Part shown: one piece after another, positions 25,834 through 35,838 of the stretch
Layout of the letters: each line of letters starts with the position of its first letter
How positions within the stretch are numbered: the first letter of the stretch is position 1
From: a virus
Virus record (IMG/VR): IMGVR_UViG_3300024264_000077
Span: 1-39,733 of that record
DNA length: 39,733 nt
Strand: one strand, 5' to 3'
The notes under the pieces: generated by a model
The model's input: only the letters and a program-made list of their open reading frames with translations
The model's database searches: none
What the model was told of the DNA's origin: nothing
Translations under genes and position numbers: made by a program

Positions 25834-28800
25834 ATGTCTAAAAATCTCTTTGATAAAGCATCGTATAGTATAGTCAGAACTAATCCTAAGTTAACAGGTA
25901 ATGTTAAACTTATTAGTAATGGTACCGATTTATACTTAGAATCATTTAGTGCAAACACTGAACTCTCATCGTCTACATTTAAAGCATTTAAGATAAGTGG
26001 TAAAGATACTTATGATAGGGATGTATGGAAATTTTTTCAAGGTGGTAGATTTCCTGCTAATTTAGGTTATGAAGTATTTCAAGAATTTCAAGATGTATCA
26101 GTATTATCACAATATCAGAATCAATATGAAATGTTTTATTCTGCAGGTACACGGTCTGTATCATCTAATTCATATTCTGATGATCTTGGTCTACTTGCTC
26201 CAATTTGGCTAAATGAACAAATACCTGAAAACTTTGTAATATTTAGAATAGATAACCCAGCCGCCGTAAATAATATAAATGAAACTTTACAAAATACAAA
26301 TTATTTAAACGCGCAAACATCCGCAAAATTTACAGAAAATGTTTTACAAAACTGTACGGCAATTAAAACCTTTGATTTATCATCTAATAGTTTACTTGGA
26401 TCTTATCTTAGAAATTATAGATTACAAGAATCTTTTCCTAAATCACCTCTTAACATTTCATGGAGAAAAGATGAACCGATACAATGGGCAGGGATAAATT
26501 ATGCTAAAGGTGGGTTTACACAGTCTGGTAGTTTTTCATATGATGGTTTAGTTACACAGGATACTACAATAATAAATAATGAATACTTTTTTACTGAAGG
26601 GTTTGAAAGGAACCGAGTATTATTGGCAAACCTTATTAATATGGAATTTTTATTTACTGATGTTAACGCTGATGATTATTCAATAAACAGATATTTTGGT
26701 TTATATGTTAACGAAATAGAAGAAGGACAGTTTGATATATCAGGAGAAGGTTTTTATAAAAATACTGAGAAAACTCAATTACCTAAAATTAAAACAATAA
26801 CTGAAGTTTCTGATTTACTTAACACACCATTTGAGATAACAAATTCTGCAGGTGTACTACTTTTTCTAGATCCAACTAAAACGACCACAGTAACAGGCTT
26901 ACCTACGCCAACTAGAGTTAATGAAGTTGAATCTATTTTTTACGCAAAGGATAAAGATAATAATTACCATACAGTTAAGAAAGGTTCTAACTGGGGAGAA
27001 AATCAAATAAGATTATTTGATACTAAACTTGATGTGTCTAAATTTGCAGGATTCCAACAACCTGACACTTTTGCAAATGCTACTATTTTACAACAAAAAG
27101 GTAAAGCTACTAGTAGTTTTAAAATATTAGATGAATTAGTAGACGGTTTTAAAATTACATTTTATGATGGTGTTGATTTGGTGGGAGAGATTGCTGCCAG
27201 TACTGCTGAGGCGCCTATACCTGGTAATAATAAAATGCAATTTTTTAATCCTAATGGTACACCACAAGAAATTGCTCAAGCTATTACTTTAGCTATTAAT
27301 CAAGGAATTTCACCAGAGAAAAGATTTTTTGTAGCATCTTATAATGATGATACTATATATGTTCAGTCTAGGTTTGGTGGTAGTAGGTTTAATAGGTTAA
27401 GTTTTGAAATTGATTTTATCCAATACCCACTAATGGTAAATTCCGTATCATCGTATCCAATTACATCAGAACTTCAAACTAGTAAAAACTTCGTTGGAGG
27501 TAATGATGTTAATGGTGCTTTACTAAAAGTGGCTAATGGTGATCAGGATAGGTTTATTAAAGGGGATTTTATACAGTCTAAAAGTGGCTTTGCTGAAATA
27601 GGTGATTGGGTGCCATATTTAAATAGTCCTATTATAAATGATAGAAATAAACAAATAGGATATAATGAAGTAGATGAGTATGTTATAATAACTTTAGATG
27701 ATAATCAGATAAATGTTACTAGGAGTGGGCAGGTTGCTTTATATTCAGATTACCGATCTTCATTTGGTAGGTTTTCATTTTTTCCAGTTAGAGATTTTGA
27801 TTATGATTTTTATAGTGAGATGTATAGCCAAATGGGGGAGTTAGATTATGAGTATACTCACTATAATCAAAAAGACGCAAATGGAGATTATGAAGGAATT
27901 AGTACTAACCCTGAAATAAGAGAATTTTACGATAACGGTGGATTTACTACTTTAATAGGCTTGCTTAAAAACGCAGATCCTGATGTTACTGTTGAATCTC
28001 TTATTAAATGTGAATATGATAGACTTGAGGAAAATTATATAAAACAACAAGCAGTAGCATCTAGAGTAATACCTTATATAAATAAATGGTCATGGTTAAA
28101 TGATGGTAAGAATGTTAGAAATGTACCTTATAGTTTAAATTTAAGCGAGGCATTTAGCCAAAACAATTTTGCGTCTTCTAAATATTCAGTAGGACAAGTT
28201 CCACTAGGGTTTACGCATGAATGGTATTACTTATGTGAATTTCCTTTCTATTTTGATAATGATGCTATCTTAAATTCATGGAGTTATGTAGATACTGCAC
28301 CAACTGATAGTAAAGAAGAAAATCCTTTAACCGGTCAAGTTTACACACCAGGTACATTTCAGAGAGTTGATAAAGACTACTTTAATGATTATTTTATTAT
28401 TGATAAGTTTGATGATAGTTTAGGAAATATAAATCTTATAGATAGACAATTAAGATATGGGAGATTTAGTGGTGGTGATGAAAAGAATTTTGCAGAAACA
28501 TTTTTACGTGGAGTTAGAATAATTGCAAAGCCTAAAGCAAATCCACTCGATAAACCTAATTTTAATGCAAGATCGTTAAAATATATTAATGATGGAAGGT
28601 TTAATGAGTATAGATTTTCAGTAATGCTAATACCTAACGCAGCTGAAAAACCTGAAACACAAATTAAATTTGTAAAGAATGAAAAGTGGAAGACTGTTGT
28701 AATGATGGTATTTTTAACTTTAGATAATGAATGTATAAATGCTGGAAAGCAAGAAATAGATAGAACTTCTCTTTATTCATTAGAAAGTGATTATAAGGTA

Positions 28801-30450
28801 GGATTACCCGGTACTGTTGGAGAATGCGAACCTAAAATAAACAGCGCAACCGGAGGGTATTTTTATTTAAACGGAACTGTGGACGGTGCGCTAAATTTAA
28901 CAGCAACATCATTTGATATACAAGCAAACGCATACTTAGTACAGGGTGTACCAAATATTAATGGAATCCAACCTAGATTTTTAAGAGATATTACTATTGG
29001 GGCTGGTGGTAAATTTAATGATATTGAGTTTACAATTGCCGGGGATGTTTATAGATGCGAAGGAATATCTAGGGTAGTCTCAGATTCACAGTTTTATGCC
29101 GCAGAGATTACAAAGAATGGGACTTCGTTTGTACCAGGAGGATTAGAACCAACATCGTCTGATTTATTATCTGCTACTTATGTTACTGTTGATGGTGGAT
29201 TTAATGCATATTCTGCAAGATTAAGGGATGTTGGTTTTGCTACCATATTTAAAAACGTTAATAAAGGTAATCCTAATATCATATACGAAACTATTGACAG
29301 AGATGGTAATAGGCTACTAGACGATGCTGGTAATTTATTACAAACATTTGTAATTGAATTAAGAGCACAAGCAGATATTTTAAAATCCGTATATGTTGGA
29401 GTCTTGCCTGATCCTGCTAAGCCTACTGTGTTTAACCTTACGGATATTATTGGATATGATTTATCTTTACAACAAAAACCTAGAATAACGCCAATAGGTA
29501 GGCATGCTGGATATTATCAACCAACTTCATTAGATTTATTTTCATTTAGAGACCCTTACTTAGACTTGGATTTCAATAGTGGTTCCCCAATACCTGACGA
29601 GGCATACAAATTAAAAGTATTAGAATTATGTAGATATACTAACACTCAATTTAATAGTAATGATATTGAAAATTTTGGACAAATTAAAAATTTATTTTAC
29701 CATAAAGTAAATGAAGAAGACCCTTCTACTGTATTGGAGCTATCTAGAGACAGTGCATATCTTAGTGTTTATCCACTGATTAATGAAGTAGGAATACAGA
29801 GTAGAGATTTTTATGTGTTTTCTTCTAATTGGGAACCTGCTTATTTTAGAAAGAGTATAGATAAATCACAAATAGAATCTATTATAGGTACTAAAGCCAT
29901 GACAGAGCGAAAGTCTTTTTATGGATCTAAATATTTAAAAGTTCCACAAGAAATAAAATTAGAAACTTTTATTCACTCACCCTTTGTGCGTGATGCAATA
30001 AAACAACCTAGTTTAATAGACGGTACTTTCATGACAGAAGAAAACAGAAGTTCAATCGTCTTTTATAATTTTATTCAAAAAAGATTAATTGAGTTTCTTT
30101 TTACTCCTATTAAAGAGCAGTTTATAAATTATATAAAAGATGCTTTTAGTTTTGGTGATATTACAACTATAGATGATGATGTAGAAAGATACATAACACA
30201 AAACATTTTACAACTTTATAAAATATCTAATGTTGATTTTTATGTAAAGTCTATAAGAAAGAAACAACGAATAGATTATTCTACAGCTGAATTAACCAAT
30301 GCTGAAAAAATATCTGATGGCTTAAGCATAAATACTTCAATAGGATCAAAACTCTTAAATACTAATCCATTTGATTTAAAGCTAATATATAATAAAAGAA
30401 AAGGTTTTACTGAATCATTTGGTTTTAGTATTACTATAGTTAAAAAATAA
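25834..30450 (+). CDS. Giant virion protein of the fibre region, 1538 aa
   Basis: The largest gene of the window. It is mostly beta-rich with few Cys. Features include repeated Asp/Asn-rich passages, NYRLQESFPKSPLNISWRKD in the first third, a central section with ENFVIFRIDNPAAVNN, and a C-terminal helical part (TTIDDDVERYITQNILQLYK). I do not recognise a named family. Neighbours on both sides are fibre-like, so a long peripheral baseplate or fibre-scaffold protein is likely. The gap before the start is A-rich, and no enzymatic site is visible. A copy of AATATATAA (30384-30392) lies near its 3' end. Confidence 0.72.
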   Translation: MSKNLFDKASYSIVRTNPKLTGNVKLISNGTDLYLESFSANTELSSSTFKAFKISGKDTYDRDVWKFFQGGRFPANLGYEVFQEFQDVSVLSQYQNQYEMFYSAGTRSVSSNSYSDDLGLLAPIWLNEQIPENFVIFRIDNPAAVNNINETLQNTNYLNAQTSAKFTENVLQNCTAIKTFDLSSNSLLGSYLRNYRLQESFPKSPLNISWRKDEPIQWAGINYAKGGFTQSGSFSYDGLVTQDTTIINNEYFFTEGFERNRVLLANLINMEFLFTDVNADDYSINRYFGLYVNEIEEGQFDISGEGFYKNTEKTQLPKIKTITEVSDLLNTPFEITNSAGVLLFLDPTKTTTVTGLPTPTRVNEVESIFYAKDKDNNYHTVKKGSNWGENQIRLFDTKLDVSKFAGFQQPDTFANATILQQKGKATSSFKILDELVDGFKITFYDGVDLVGEIAASTAEAPIPGNNKMQFFNPNGTPQEIAQAITLAINQGISPEKRFFVASYNDDTIYVQSRFGGSRFNRLSFEIDFIQYPLMVNSVSSYPITSELQTSKNFVGGNDVNGALLKVANGDQDRFIKGDFIQSKSGFAEIGDWVPYLNSPIINDRNKQIGYNEVDEYVIITLDDNQINVTRSGQVALYSDYRSSFGRFSFFPVRDFDYDFYSEMYSQMGELDYEYTHYNQKDANGDYEGISTNPEIREFYDNGGFTTLIGLLKNADPDVTVESLIKCEYDRLEENYIKQQAVASRVIPYINKWSWLNDGKNVRNVPYSLNLSEAFSQNNFASSKYSVGQVPLGFTHEWYYLCEFPFYFDNDAILNSWSYVDTAPTDSKEENPLTGQVYTPGTFQRVDKDYFNDYFIIDKFDDSLGNINLIDRQLRYGRFSGGDEKNFAETFLRGVRIIAKPKANPLDKPNFNARSLKYINDGRFNEYRFSVMLIPNAAEKPETQIKFVKNEKWKTVVMMVFLTLDNECINAGKQEIDRTSLYSLESDYKVGLPGTVGECEPKINSATGGYFYLNGTVDGALNLTATSFDIQANAYLVQGVPNINGIQPRFLRDITIGAGGKFNDIEFTIAGDVYRCEGISRVVSDSQFYAAEITKNGTSFVPGGLEPTSSDLLSATYVTVDGGFNAYSARLRDVGFATIFKNVNKGNPNIIYETIDRDGNRLLDDAGNLLQTFVIELRAQADILKSVYVGVLPDPAKPTVFNLTDIIGYDLSLQQKPRITPIGRHAGYYQPTSLDLFSFRDPYLDLDFNSGSPIPDEAYKLKVLELCRYTNTQFNSNDIENFGQIKNLFYHKVNEEDPSTVLELSRDSAYLSVYPLINEVGIQSRDFYVFSSNWEPAYFRKSIDKSQIESIIGTKAMTERKSFYGSKYLKVPQEIKLETFIHSPFVRDAIKQPSLIDGTFMTEENRSSIVFYNFIQKRLIEFLFTPIKEQFINYIKDAFSFGDITTIDDDVERYITQNILQLYKISNVDFYVKSIRKKQRIDYSTAELTNAEKISDGLSINTSIGSKLLNTNPFDLKLIYNKRKGFTESFGFSITIVKK

Positions 30451-30459
30451 GAATTAGAA

Positions 30460-33423
30460 ATGGCAATCACCATACAAGATTTACTTTCTTCAGATACAGT
30501 TTCACAGGCAGTTGATAAAATTAATTTTAATTTTGATCAATTGTTACTGAATGGTGGAGGGCCACTTGGACCAGCCGGGCCAGCAGGACCAGCAGGACCA
30601 ATAGGCGGTAGAGGAGAAAGAGGAACCGAATGGTACGAAGGTACTGATCTTCCTACAGTAACTCCACCAACACCAACACCACTAAAGGCGGACTATTATT
30701 TGCAATCAAACGGTGATGTCTGGGAATATAGTGGATTAACTTGGGGTAATACTGGAATTAATTTAACTGGGCCACAAGGTCCAACGGGAGCATCAATAGG
30801 GTGGTCTCAGTTTGGTAATAGCCCTAACCCAGGCTCTGCTGGTACTGATAATTATGATCTTACTGCAAAAAATCTTTCTTACCCAGCATTAATACCTAGC
30901 GGCTCTAATACGGTTAGTACAAACAACCAAGGTGTCCCTGCAACAGCATTCGGTATAGCTGGGCCTAATGATAATGATTATCCAGGTATACCTTTAACTT
31001 CGGCATTTCAGTTAACAACAGAAATGGCAGGCCAATTAGATTCGTCAAAAGTAACTATGCTAGTTCATCAGAGAGATAGTGGTGTTAGAGCTATGTCGTT
31101 CATGGGCGGTGGTGCAATTGCCGGAGAACAATTTGAACAGGATGATTTAACAAAGCTATCTACTATATTCTTAAGTAAAGACGATAGGTTAAATATTGCT
31201 ATACCTAAACAACCTAATTTAGGTTCTACTGCTGATGAGAGAATCGGTTTTAGTATTGATGCAGGTTATAGAGGACAAGCATTTAGGGCAGGAAATGGAT
31301 TAACATTTACAACAGGTACTAAAAGTAGTACTACTTTTGCAGGTGATACATCTGATGTATCCTATATTTTAAACTCATTAACAGGAGCCGGTGAAAATGC
31401 TAAGTTTAATGTTAAAACAATAGGAACTGCTGGTTCTAACGATTTTACTATTGGAGAATTTCCATCTACTTCACCTTCACCGAACGCAACATATACCGGG
31501 GGTATAGTTTCTTTAACTAATAGATTTGCAGTAGCTGCAAATAGTATAATATCATTAGAAACCGCGGCGGCTGGTGAAATAACTTTAAAAGGTGTAAACA
31601 ATACTCTATCGGTATCTGATACTTATATAAATTTATCCGCAACTGGTAATTCACCAATAAATATTACCTCTGTTTCTGGAAATATTACTGTTAATGCAAA
31701 TGGTGGTGAATTTAGAGGATATAGTGATGTAAAGGCAGAGCTTAAGTCAGGTACTAATCAAATTGCAGCAGAAGGCCCTGGTGGTGATATTAAACTTAGC
31801 GCACAAGAAGCTAATTCTGATATAACTTTAACAGCAGTACAAGGTATCGGAGGGCAAATAAGACTACTATCCGCAGATTCAATTAGATTAAATGGATCAG
31901 GTGCAACGGACCCTTATATTGTTTTAGATTATACGAACGCTAATACAAATCATAGATTTATTCAGTATAAAGGTAGACAGGCATGGGGTGATGCCGGTGT
32001 AGGATTTACTGGTACAATACCAGAGGATCAATGGATCTATTTTGCCCCACCAATAACAGCCAATCAAACAATACAGAGATTTGGTTCAACACAGAATTCA
32101 TCACCTGACGGTACAATGTTTAATGTTTTTAACAGTGGGAATGTGGGTGAAAGTATTGCAATAGGTAAACCTGATTATCCAGGATTTGGTGGGAAGTATG
32201 GCTTTATTGCTGTTAATAGTGTTAACACTCCACCACAATCAATAGATAATGGTACTGCTTCAGGAGGAGCTACGTCTTCTGATTATAACCAAGCTGAAAA
32301 ATTTAAAGTAGACAAATCAAAAACTAAAATAAGTAACCGGGTAATATGGGGTGGTAAAAACGGTATTAACTCCATCAGTTATGATCCTTATGCAGCTTAT
32401 TTGCCAAATCCTGATATAACTGTTTCTACACCATACGTCAGAATAGTGGTTGGAAGAACGTCGAATGTTACATCATCTAATATCCTAAATATGACCAATA
32501 ACCCAGGTTTTAATTTAGGTTTTAATTTAAATTTCACGGATGAGTTAGCCATGACCGGTAATCGAGTTTTTGTTGAGGTACTTAATGTCCCTTCTAAATT
32601 TGGCTTAACAATAAATAGCTGTTTTATTGCAGGAACTAATATTAGTTTATCAAACGGTGATCATAAAAACATCGAACATATAATAGAAGGTGATTCTGTT
32701 ATAACTTATAATGAAATTACTGGATTAATTGAAGATGGTATTGTAGGATCAATTAAAGAACACCAAGTACCTGTTGTTATTAAGTTATTATTTGCAGATG
32801 GTACTAGTATTACTACAACACCAGAACACCCATTCTTTATAGAAGGTCAATGGGTTAAGGCTGGTGAATTACAAGTTGGTGATAATACTCATAAACTGGA
32901 CGGTAATAAATTAGCAATATCTGAAATTGAATTAATAGAAGAACCACACACTGTATATAACTTATTAGACGTAGGCAGTAATCATAACTTCTATGCAAAT
33001 GAAACTTTGGTACATAATAAAGGCGGTGGCACTCCACAGTCGGTAATAAGAAAGGCATATGGAACTATAACTCTTAGTTATGAACCATGGTCAATTTCAG
33101 GAACATCAACTGGTTCTACTGTTGCTGGAACTGTAGTATCATCAGAACCTACGGCAGCTTCCGCCGGTGGATGGGAAGTAACTACATCCTCAAGAGTATT
33201 TGAATTTATAAATGTTGGTTTATCTAACACTTTTTATAATTCTGGTGATAACACTGTTTCAGGCCAAGGTATCAATATAGGGGCTGGTTGGAGATGTTTA
33301 GGATCTGCGCCAGGAGCCTTTTTCTTTGGCGGTGATGGTACTGGATTAGTACCAGCGCTGGATATAACATTTGATGCTCCTAGTAGTAGTAGTAGCGGAG
33401 ACGGTAGTGAAAATGCAACTTAA
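30460..33423 (+). CDS. Tail fibre with embedded Hint (intein-like) domain, 987 aa
   Basis: The N-terminus (DLLSSDTVSQAVDKINFNFD) resembles the docking motif of the gene at 19035. A short collagen-like stretch (GPAGPAGPAGPIGG) follows at about 33-55, then beta repeats of a trimeric shaft up to residue 720. Residues 721-853 form a Hint domain: it opens with C721-FIAGT, has the TxxH motif T787-T-P-E-H790 region before PFFIEGQWVKAGELQVGD, and closes with V-H852-N853. The next residue is Lys854, then GGG. True inteins require Cys, Ser or Thr there, so cleavage rather than splicing is expected, as in bacterial intein-like domains. Residues 854-987 make a beta-rich tip ending in a Ser-rich tail. I infer a self-processing fibre. 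Confidence 0.8.
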   Translation: MAITIQDLLSSDTVSQAVDKINFNFDQLLLNGGGPLGPAGPAGPAGPIGGRGERGTEWYEGTDLPTVTPPTPTPLKADYYLQSNGDVWEYSGLTWGNTGINLTGPQGPTGASIGWSQFGNSPNPGSAGTDNYDLTAKNLSYPALIPSGSNTVSTNNQGVPATAFGIAGPNDNDYPGIPLTSAFQLTTEMAGQLDSSKVTMLVHQRDSGVRAMSFMGGGAIAGEQFEQDDLTKLSTIFLSKDDRLNIAIPKQPNLGSTADERIGFSIDAGYRGQAFRAGNGLTFTTGTKSSTTFAGDTSDVSYILNSLTGAGENAKFNVKTIGTAGSNDFTIGEFPSTSPSPNATYTGGIVSLTNRFAVAANSIISLETAAAGEITLKGVNNTLSVSDTYINLSATGNSPINITSVSGNITVNANGGEFRGYSDVKAELKSGTNQIAAEGPGGDIKLSAQEANSDITLTAVQGIGGQIRLLSADSIRLNGSGATDPYIVLDYTNANTNHRFIQYKGRQAWGDAGVGFTGTIPEDQWIYFAPPITANQTIQRFGSTQNSSPDGTMFNVFNSGNVGESIAIGKPDYPGFGGKYGFIAVNSVNTPPQSIDNGTASGGATSSDYNQAEKFKVDKSKTKISNRVIWGGKNGINSISYDPYAAYLPNPDITVSTPYVRIVVGRTSNVTSSNILNMTNNPGFNLGFNLNFTDELAMTGNRVFVEVLNVPSKFGLTINSCFIAGTNISLSNGDHKNIEHIIEGDSVITYNEITGLIEDGIVGSIKEHQVPVVIKLLFADGTSITTTPEHPFFIEGQWVKAGELQVGDNTHKLDGNKLAISEIELIEEPHTVYNLLDVGSNHNFYANETLVHNKGGGTPQSVIRKAYGTITLSYEPWSISGTSTGSTVAGTVVSSEPTAASAGGWEVTTSSRVFEFINVGLSNTFYNSGDNTVSGQGINIGAGWRCLGSAPGAFFFGGDGTGLVPALDITFDAPSSSSSGDGSENAT
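32620..33018 (+). other. Hint/bacterial intein-like domain within tail fibre
   Basis: Codes for 133 residues, the minimal Hint size, with no homing endonuclease insertion. Conserved points are visible: first Cys (codon 32620-32622), TxxH (His codon 32827-32829), and terminal His-Asn (Asn codon 33016-33018). The downstream +1 residue is Lys. Confidence 0.78.
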
Positions 33424-33438
33424 TTAAATAAAAGTAAA

Positions 33439-33681
33439 ATGAACAAAAAAGAAAGAAAGGAATTAGCTAGTTTTATAGATAGGTACAAACAAATTGAAAC
33501 ATCTATTGAACTTATGCAGAAAAGCATTTTAGGTCTTGCTGAAAAAAGAGATGATCTTTTTGAAGAATTAGATACTATGAAAAATAAAGAAAAAAAATTC
33601 ATGGATAGTCTAATAAAAAAATATGGTGAAAGTAATGTAACACCATATAAATTAAAAGAGATATACGAAGAAGGTTTATGA
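33439..33681 (+). CDS. Small coiled-coil protein, 80 aa
   Basis: Nearly all helical and highly charged: KERKELASFIDRYKQIETSI and KSILGLAEKRDDLFEELDTM make heptad repeats. The C-terminus is KYGESNVTPYKLKEIYEEGL. No membrane span. Its stop overlaps the next ATG as ATGA, so it is coupled with the membrane-anchored protein downstream and may be a partner in the same process. I do not recognise it. Confidence 0.7.
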   Translation: MNKKERKELASFIDRYKQIETSIELMQKSILGLAEKRDDLFEELDTMKNKEKKFMDSLIKKYGESNVTPYKLKEIYEEGL

Positions 33682-34448
33682 TTATTTTAAAAAACATAAT
33701 AGGAATATTAACTGATCCTAAAAACACAAGAATGTTTTTATTAGGTGGTATTGTAGTGTTATGTATTTTATTATTTAGACAGTGCCAAGCAACAGGTGAA
33801 GCTAAAGGTGAAGCAAATAGAATAGACAATAATTGGAAAGCTTCATTAGATACAATAGAAAATTATATTGATAAAAATGGTAATGCAGCAGCAGAGATAA
33901 GAGCACTAAATTTATCATTAGAAGAAATTGAAGATCAGTTAGAATTTGAAAAAGGAAAACCACCATTGACTGTTATTAAAACTGAAACTGTTATTAAGGA
34001 AGTTATCGTTGAGATTCCTGTTACTGTAGTTGATACTGTTATAGGAAATTTTAATTCAGCTTTAACATTTTCAGATACAGCTACATGGGGTAAAAGTTTT
34101 AGAAAGGTAGGTGTTTTCGTACCTTATGAACTTGATGGTACTTATATAGATTTTGGAAGTGCTACTATTGACTTAAACCAAAATATATTTTTATCTGCTG
34201 CGCTAACAAGAGATAGTAAAACAAAAGAACTATTTGTAAATCTTTCAACAGATTATCCTGGTACTACATTTAATAGTGCTGAAGGTATATTAATTGACCA
34301 AAGAAGTAAGGCATTTAAAGATTTACAATATCAAAATAGAAAAACATTAGGCCTAGGTTTACAGCTAGGTGTTGGTTTAAGTAGTAATGGTGTTTCACCA
34401 TACATAGGAATAGGCTTAAACTATACACCAAAGTTTTTGCAATGGTAA
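33678..34448 (+). CDS. Membrane-anchored envelope protein, candidate spanin, 256 aa
   Basis: One membrane span is visible at about residues 18-36 (MFLLGGIVVLCILLFRQ). A charged helix follows (AEIRALNLSLEEIEDQLEFE, about 70-95), then a Val-rich stretch. The C-terminal end is GLGLQLGVGLSSNGVSPYIG, then IGLNYTPKFLQW, a hairpin of alternating small and hydrophobic residues ending in an aromatic residue, like an outer-membrane barrel strand. An inner-membrane anchor plus an outer-membrane-like end suggests a spanin that joins both membranes during lysis. Other envelope roles are possible. The gene sits among virion genes without a recognisable endolysin next to it. This is inference from topology. 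Confidence 0.7.
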   Translation: MIILKNIIGILTDPKNTRMFLLGGIVVLCILLFRQCQATGEAKGEANRIDNNWKASLDTIENYIDKNGNAAAEIRALNLSLEEIEDQLEFEKGKPPLTVIKTETVIKEVIVEIPVTVVDTVIGNFNSALTFSDTATWGKSFRKVGVFVPYELDGTYIDFGSATIDLNQNIFLSAALTRDSKTKELFVNLSTDYPGTTFNSAEGILIDQRSKAFKDLQYQNRKTLGLGLQLGVGLSSNGVSPYIGIGLNYTPKFLQW

Positions 34449-34461
34449 ATAAATAAAAAGA

Positions 34462-35838
34462 ATGGAGTCATCTAAATTCATACAATTATCCGATGGGATT
34501 TTACTAGAGTATATTTATACTAGTCAATCTAACCCAACGGAATTTAGTACAGGTACTCATCCTATTGAAATAATGAGGGATGGTCATACTGGTGGAAGTT
34601 ACCTTTTTAATACTGATAGTGTTTCGGTTGAAATGGGTAATTATCGAGATATATCGGTAGCTGCAATTAATAAAAATAAAACACAGTATGCGTATTTGGA
34701 TACGGATATTGGCGTGCCATATAATGATTTTGATCCAGAATTGACTGATAGTGTAAATTTATTACAATCGTTTAGCCCACAGCAAAATATTGCATATGAT
34801 AAAATAAGAGTTCATTTTGTTGCAGGATTTACATTTACTGGGTATGATGGTATAATATTCGAAACATTAGTTCCTAGGAGAGATGCAGTAGAGCTTAATC
34901 TATCATCAATTAATTTTCTAAAAACAGACACACCTGTTTTTAATCCTGATCCTGTATTAATAAATGATAAATTATATGCAACATATATAGAATGGAGAGT
35001 CCCTTCATTATTTTATATGAATAATTCTTTTAATGCAGCAGACCCAAACGGTTTAGGATATAGGTTAACTGAAGGTCTAGGATTCTTAAGTACACCTACA
35101 ATAACATTTAAAGCTACCGGTATATATGAGACAATAGTAGACAATGGTTATAGCTATTATAATATAGAAGAAATAAATGCAAGTACTTTTGCAAGTAGAG
35201 ATATTTATGATGAATTATATGCAGAAGTTAAAGAATCAGATGGTGGTGATTATTTTGAATTAAGCGGGCAAGTAACAGGTTCTACCTTTGCTAATTTTAT
35301 TGCTCAGTTAAATTTAAATGGTGACTATGTAGTATTCCATGAAATAAATGTAAGTGAACAAATTAACCAAACGTTTACTAAAACAAGTACACAAGTATTT
35401 ACACAAACTACTAATTTTGATACTCCTATTCTATTTAGACCAATTATTTTAAATAGTGCAATCGCCGCTTCATTTTCAATTAATTATATGTTAAGGCTTT
35501 ATAATAGAGATGATAATACACAAATAGTAAAAATTGCAAAATTAACTTCGTTTGATGTTAATAAGTATGGTAGAAGATTAATGAAAATAAATTTAGGTGT
35601 TGTACCAACAGTTGCTAATGTATACAATCAAATAGCCGCAGATGATGGTAAAAATATAATCGTCAGTAAAGGTATTAGTACATCAAAACCTGGAGAAACA
35701 TCTGACCAAATAGTAGAACAATTAGTAGTTAAAACTAAATATGTTACAACCTTTAGAGATAGACTAAATATAAAAGCTGCAATTTCACCAGCTAAAATAC
35801 AAACAATAACAGAAGAAGATGGCAGCACAACAGAATAA
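34462..35838 (+). CDS. Virion structural protein, 458 aa, unknown
   Basis: Beta-rich with aromatic strands: FIQLSDGILLEYIYTSQSN at the N-terminus, GRRLMKINLGVVPTVANVYN and TSDQIVEQLVVKTKYVTTF near the C-terminus. I do not recognise a family. The leader TAAATAAATAAAAAGA is A-rich, and the gene end overlaps the next start by 20 bases. Position before a coiled-coil and a tube-like gene suggests a baseplate periphery or fibre connector. Confidence 0.7.
   Translation: MESSKFIQLSDGILLEYIYTSQSNPTEFSTGTHPIEIMRDGHTGGSYLFNTDSVSVEMGNYRDISVAAINKNKTQYAYLDTDIGVPYNDFDPELTDSVNLLQSFSPQQNIAYDKIRVHFVAGFTFTGYDGIIFETLVPRRDAVELNLSSINFLKTDTPVFNPDPVLINDKLYATYIEWRVPSLFYMNNSFNAADPNGLGYRLTEGLGFLSTPTITFKATGIYETIVDNGYSYYNIEEINASTFASRDIYDELYAEVKESDGGDYFELSGQVTGSTFANFIAQLNLNGDYVVFHEINVSEQINQTFTKTSTQVFTQTTNFDTPILFRPIILNSAIAASFSINYMLRLYNRDDNTQIVKIAKLTSFDVNKYGRRLMKINLGVVPTVANVYNQIAADDGKNIIVSKGISTSKPGETSDQIVEQLVVKTKYVTTFRDRLNIKAAISPAKIQTITEEDGSTTE

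Noticed and set aside
33100-33423. Diversity-generating variable region at the fibre tip
   Set aside because: No reverse transcriptase, template repeat or adenine-biased copy was seen in the window; the Ser-rich end is a simple triplet repeat.
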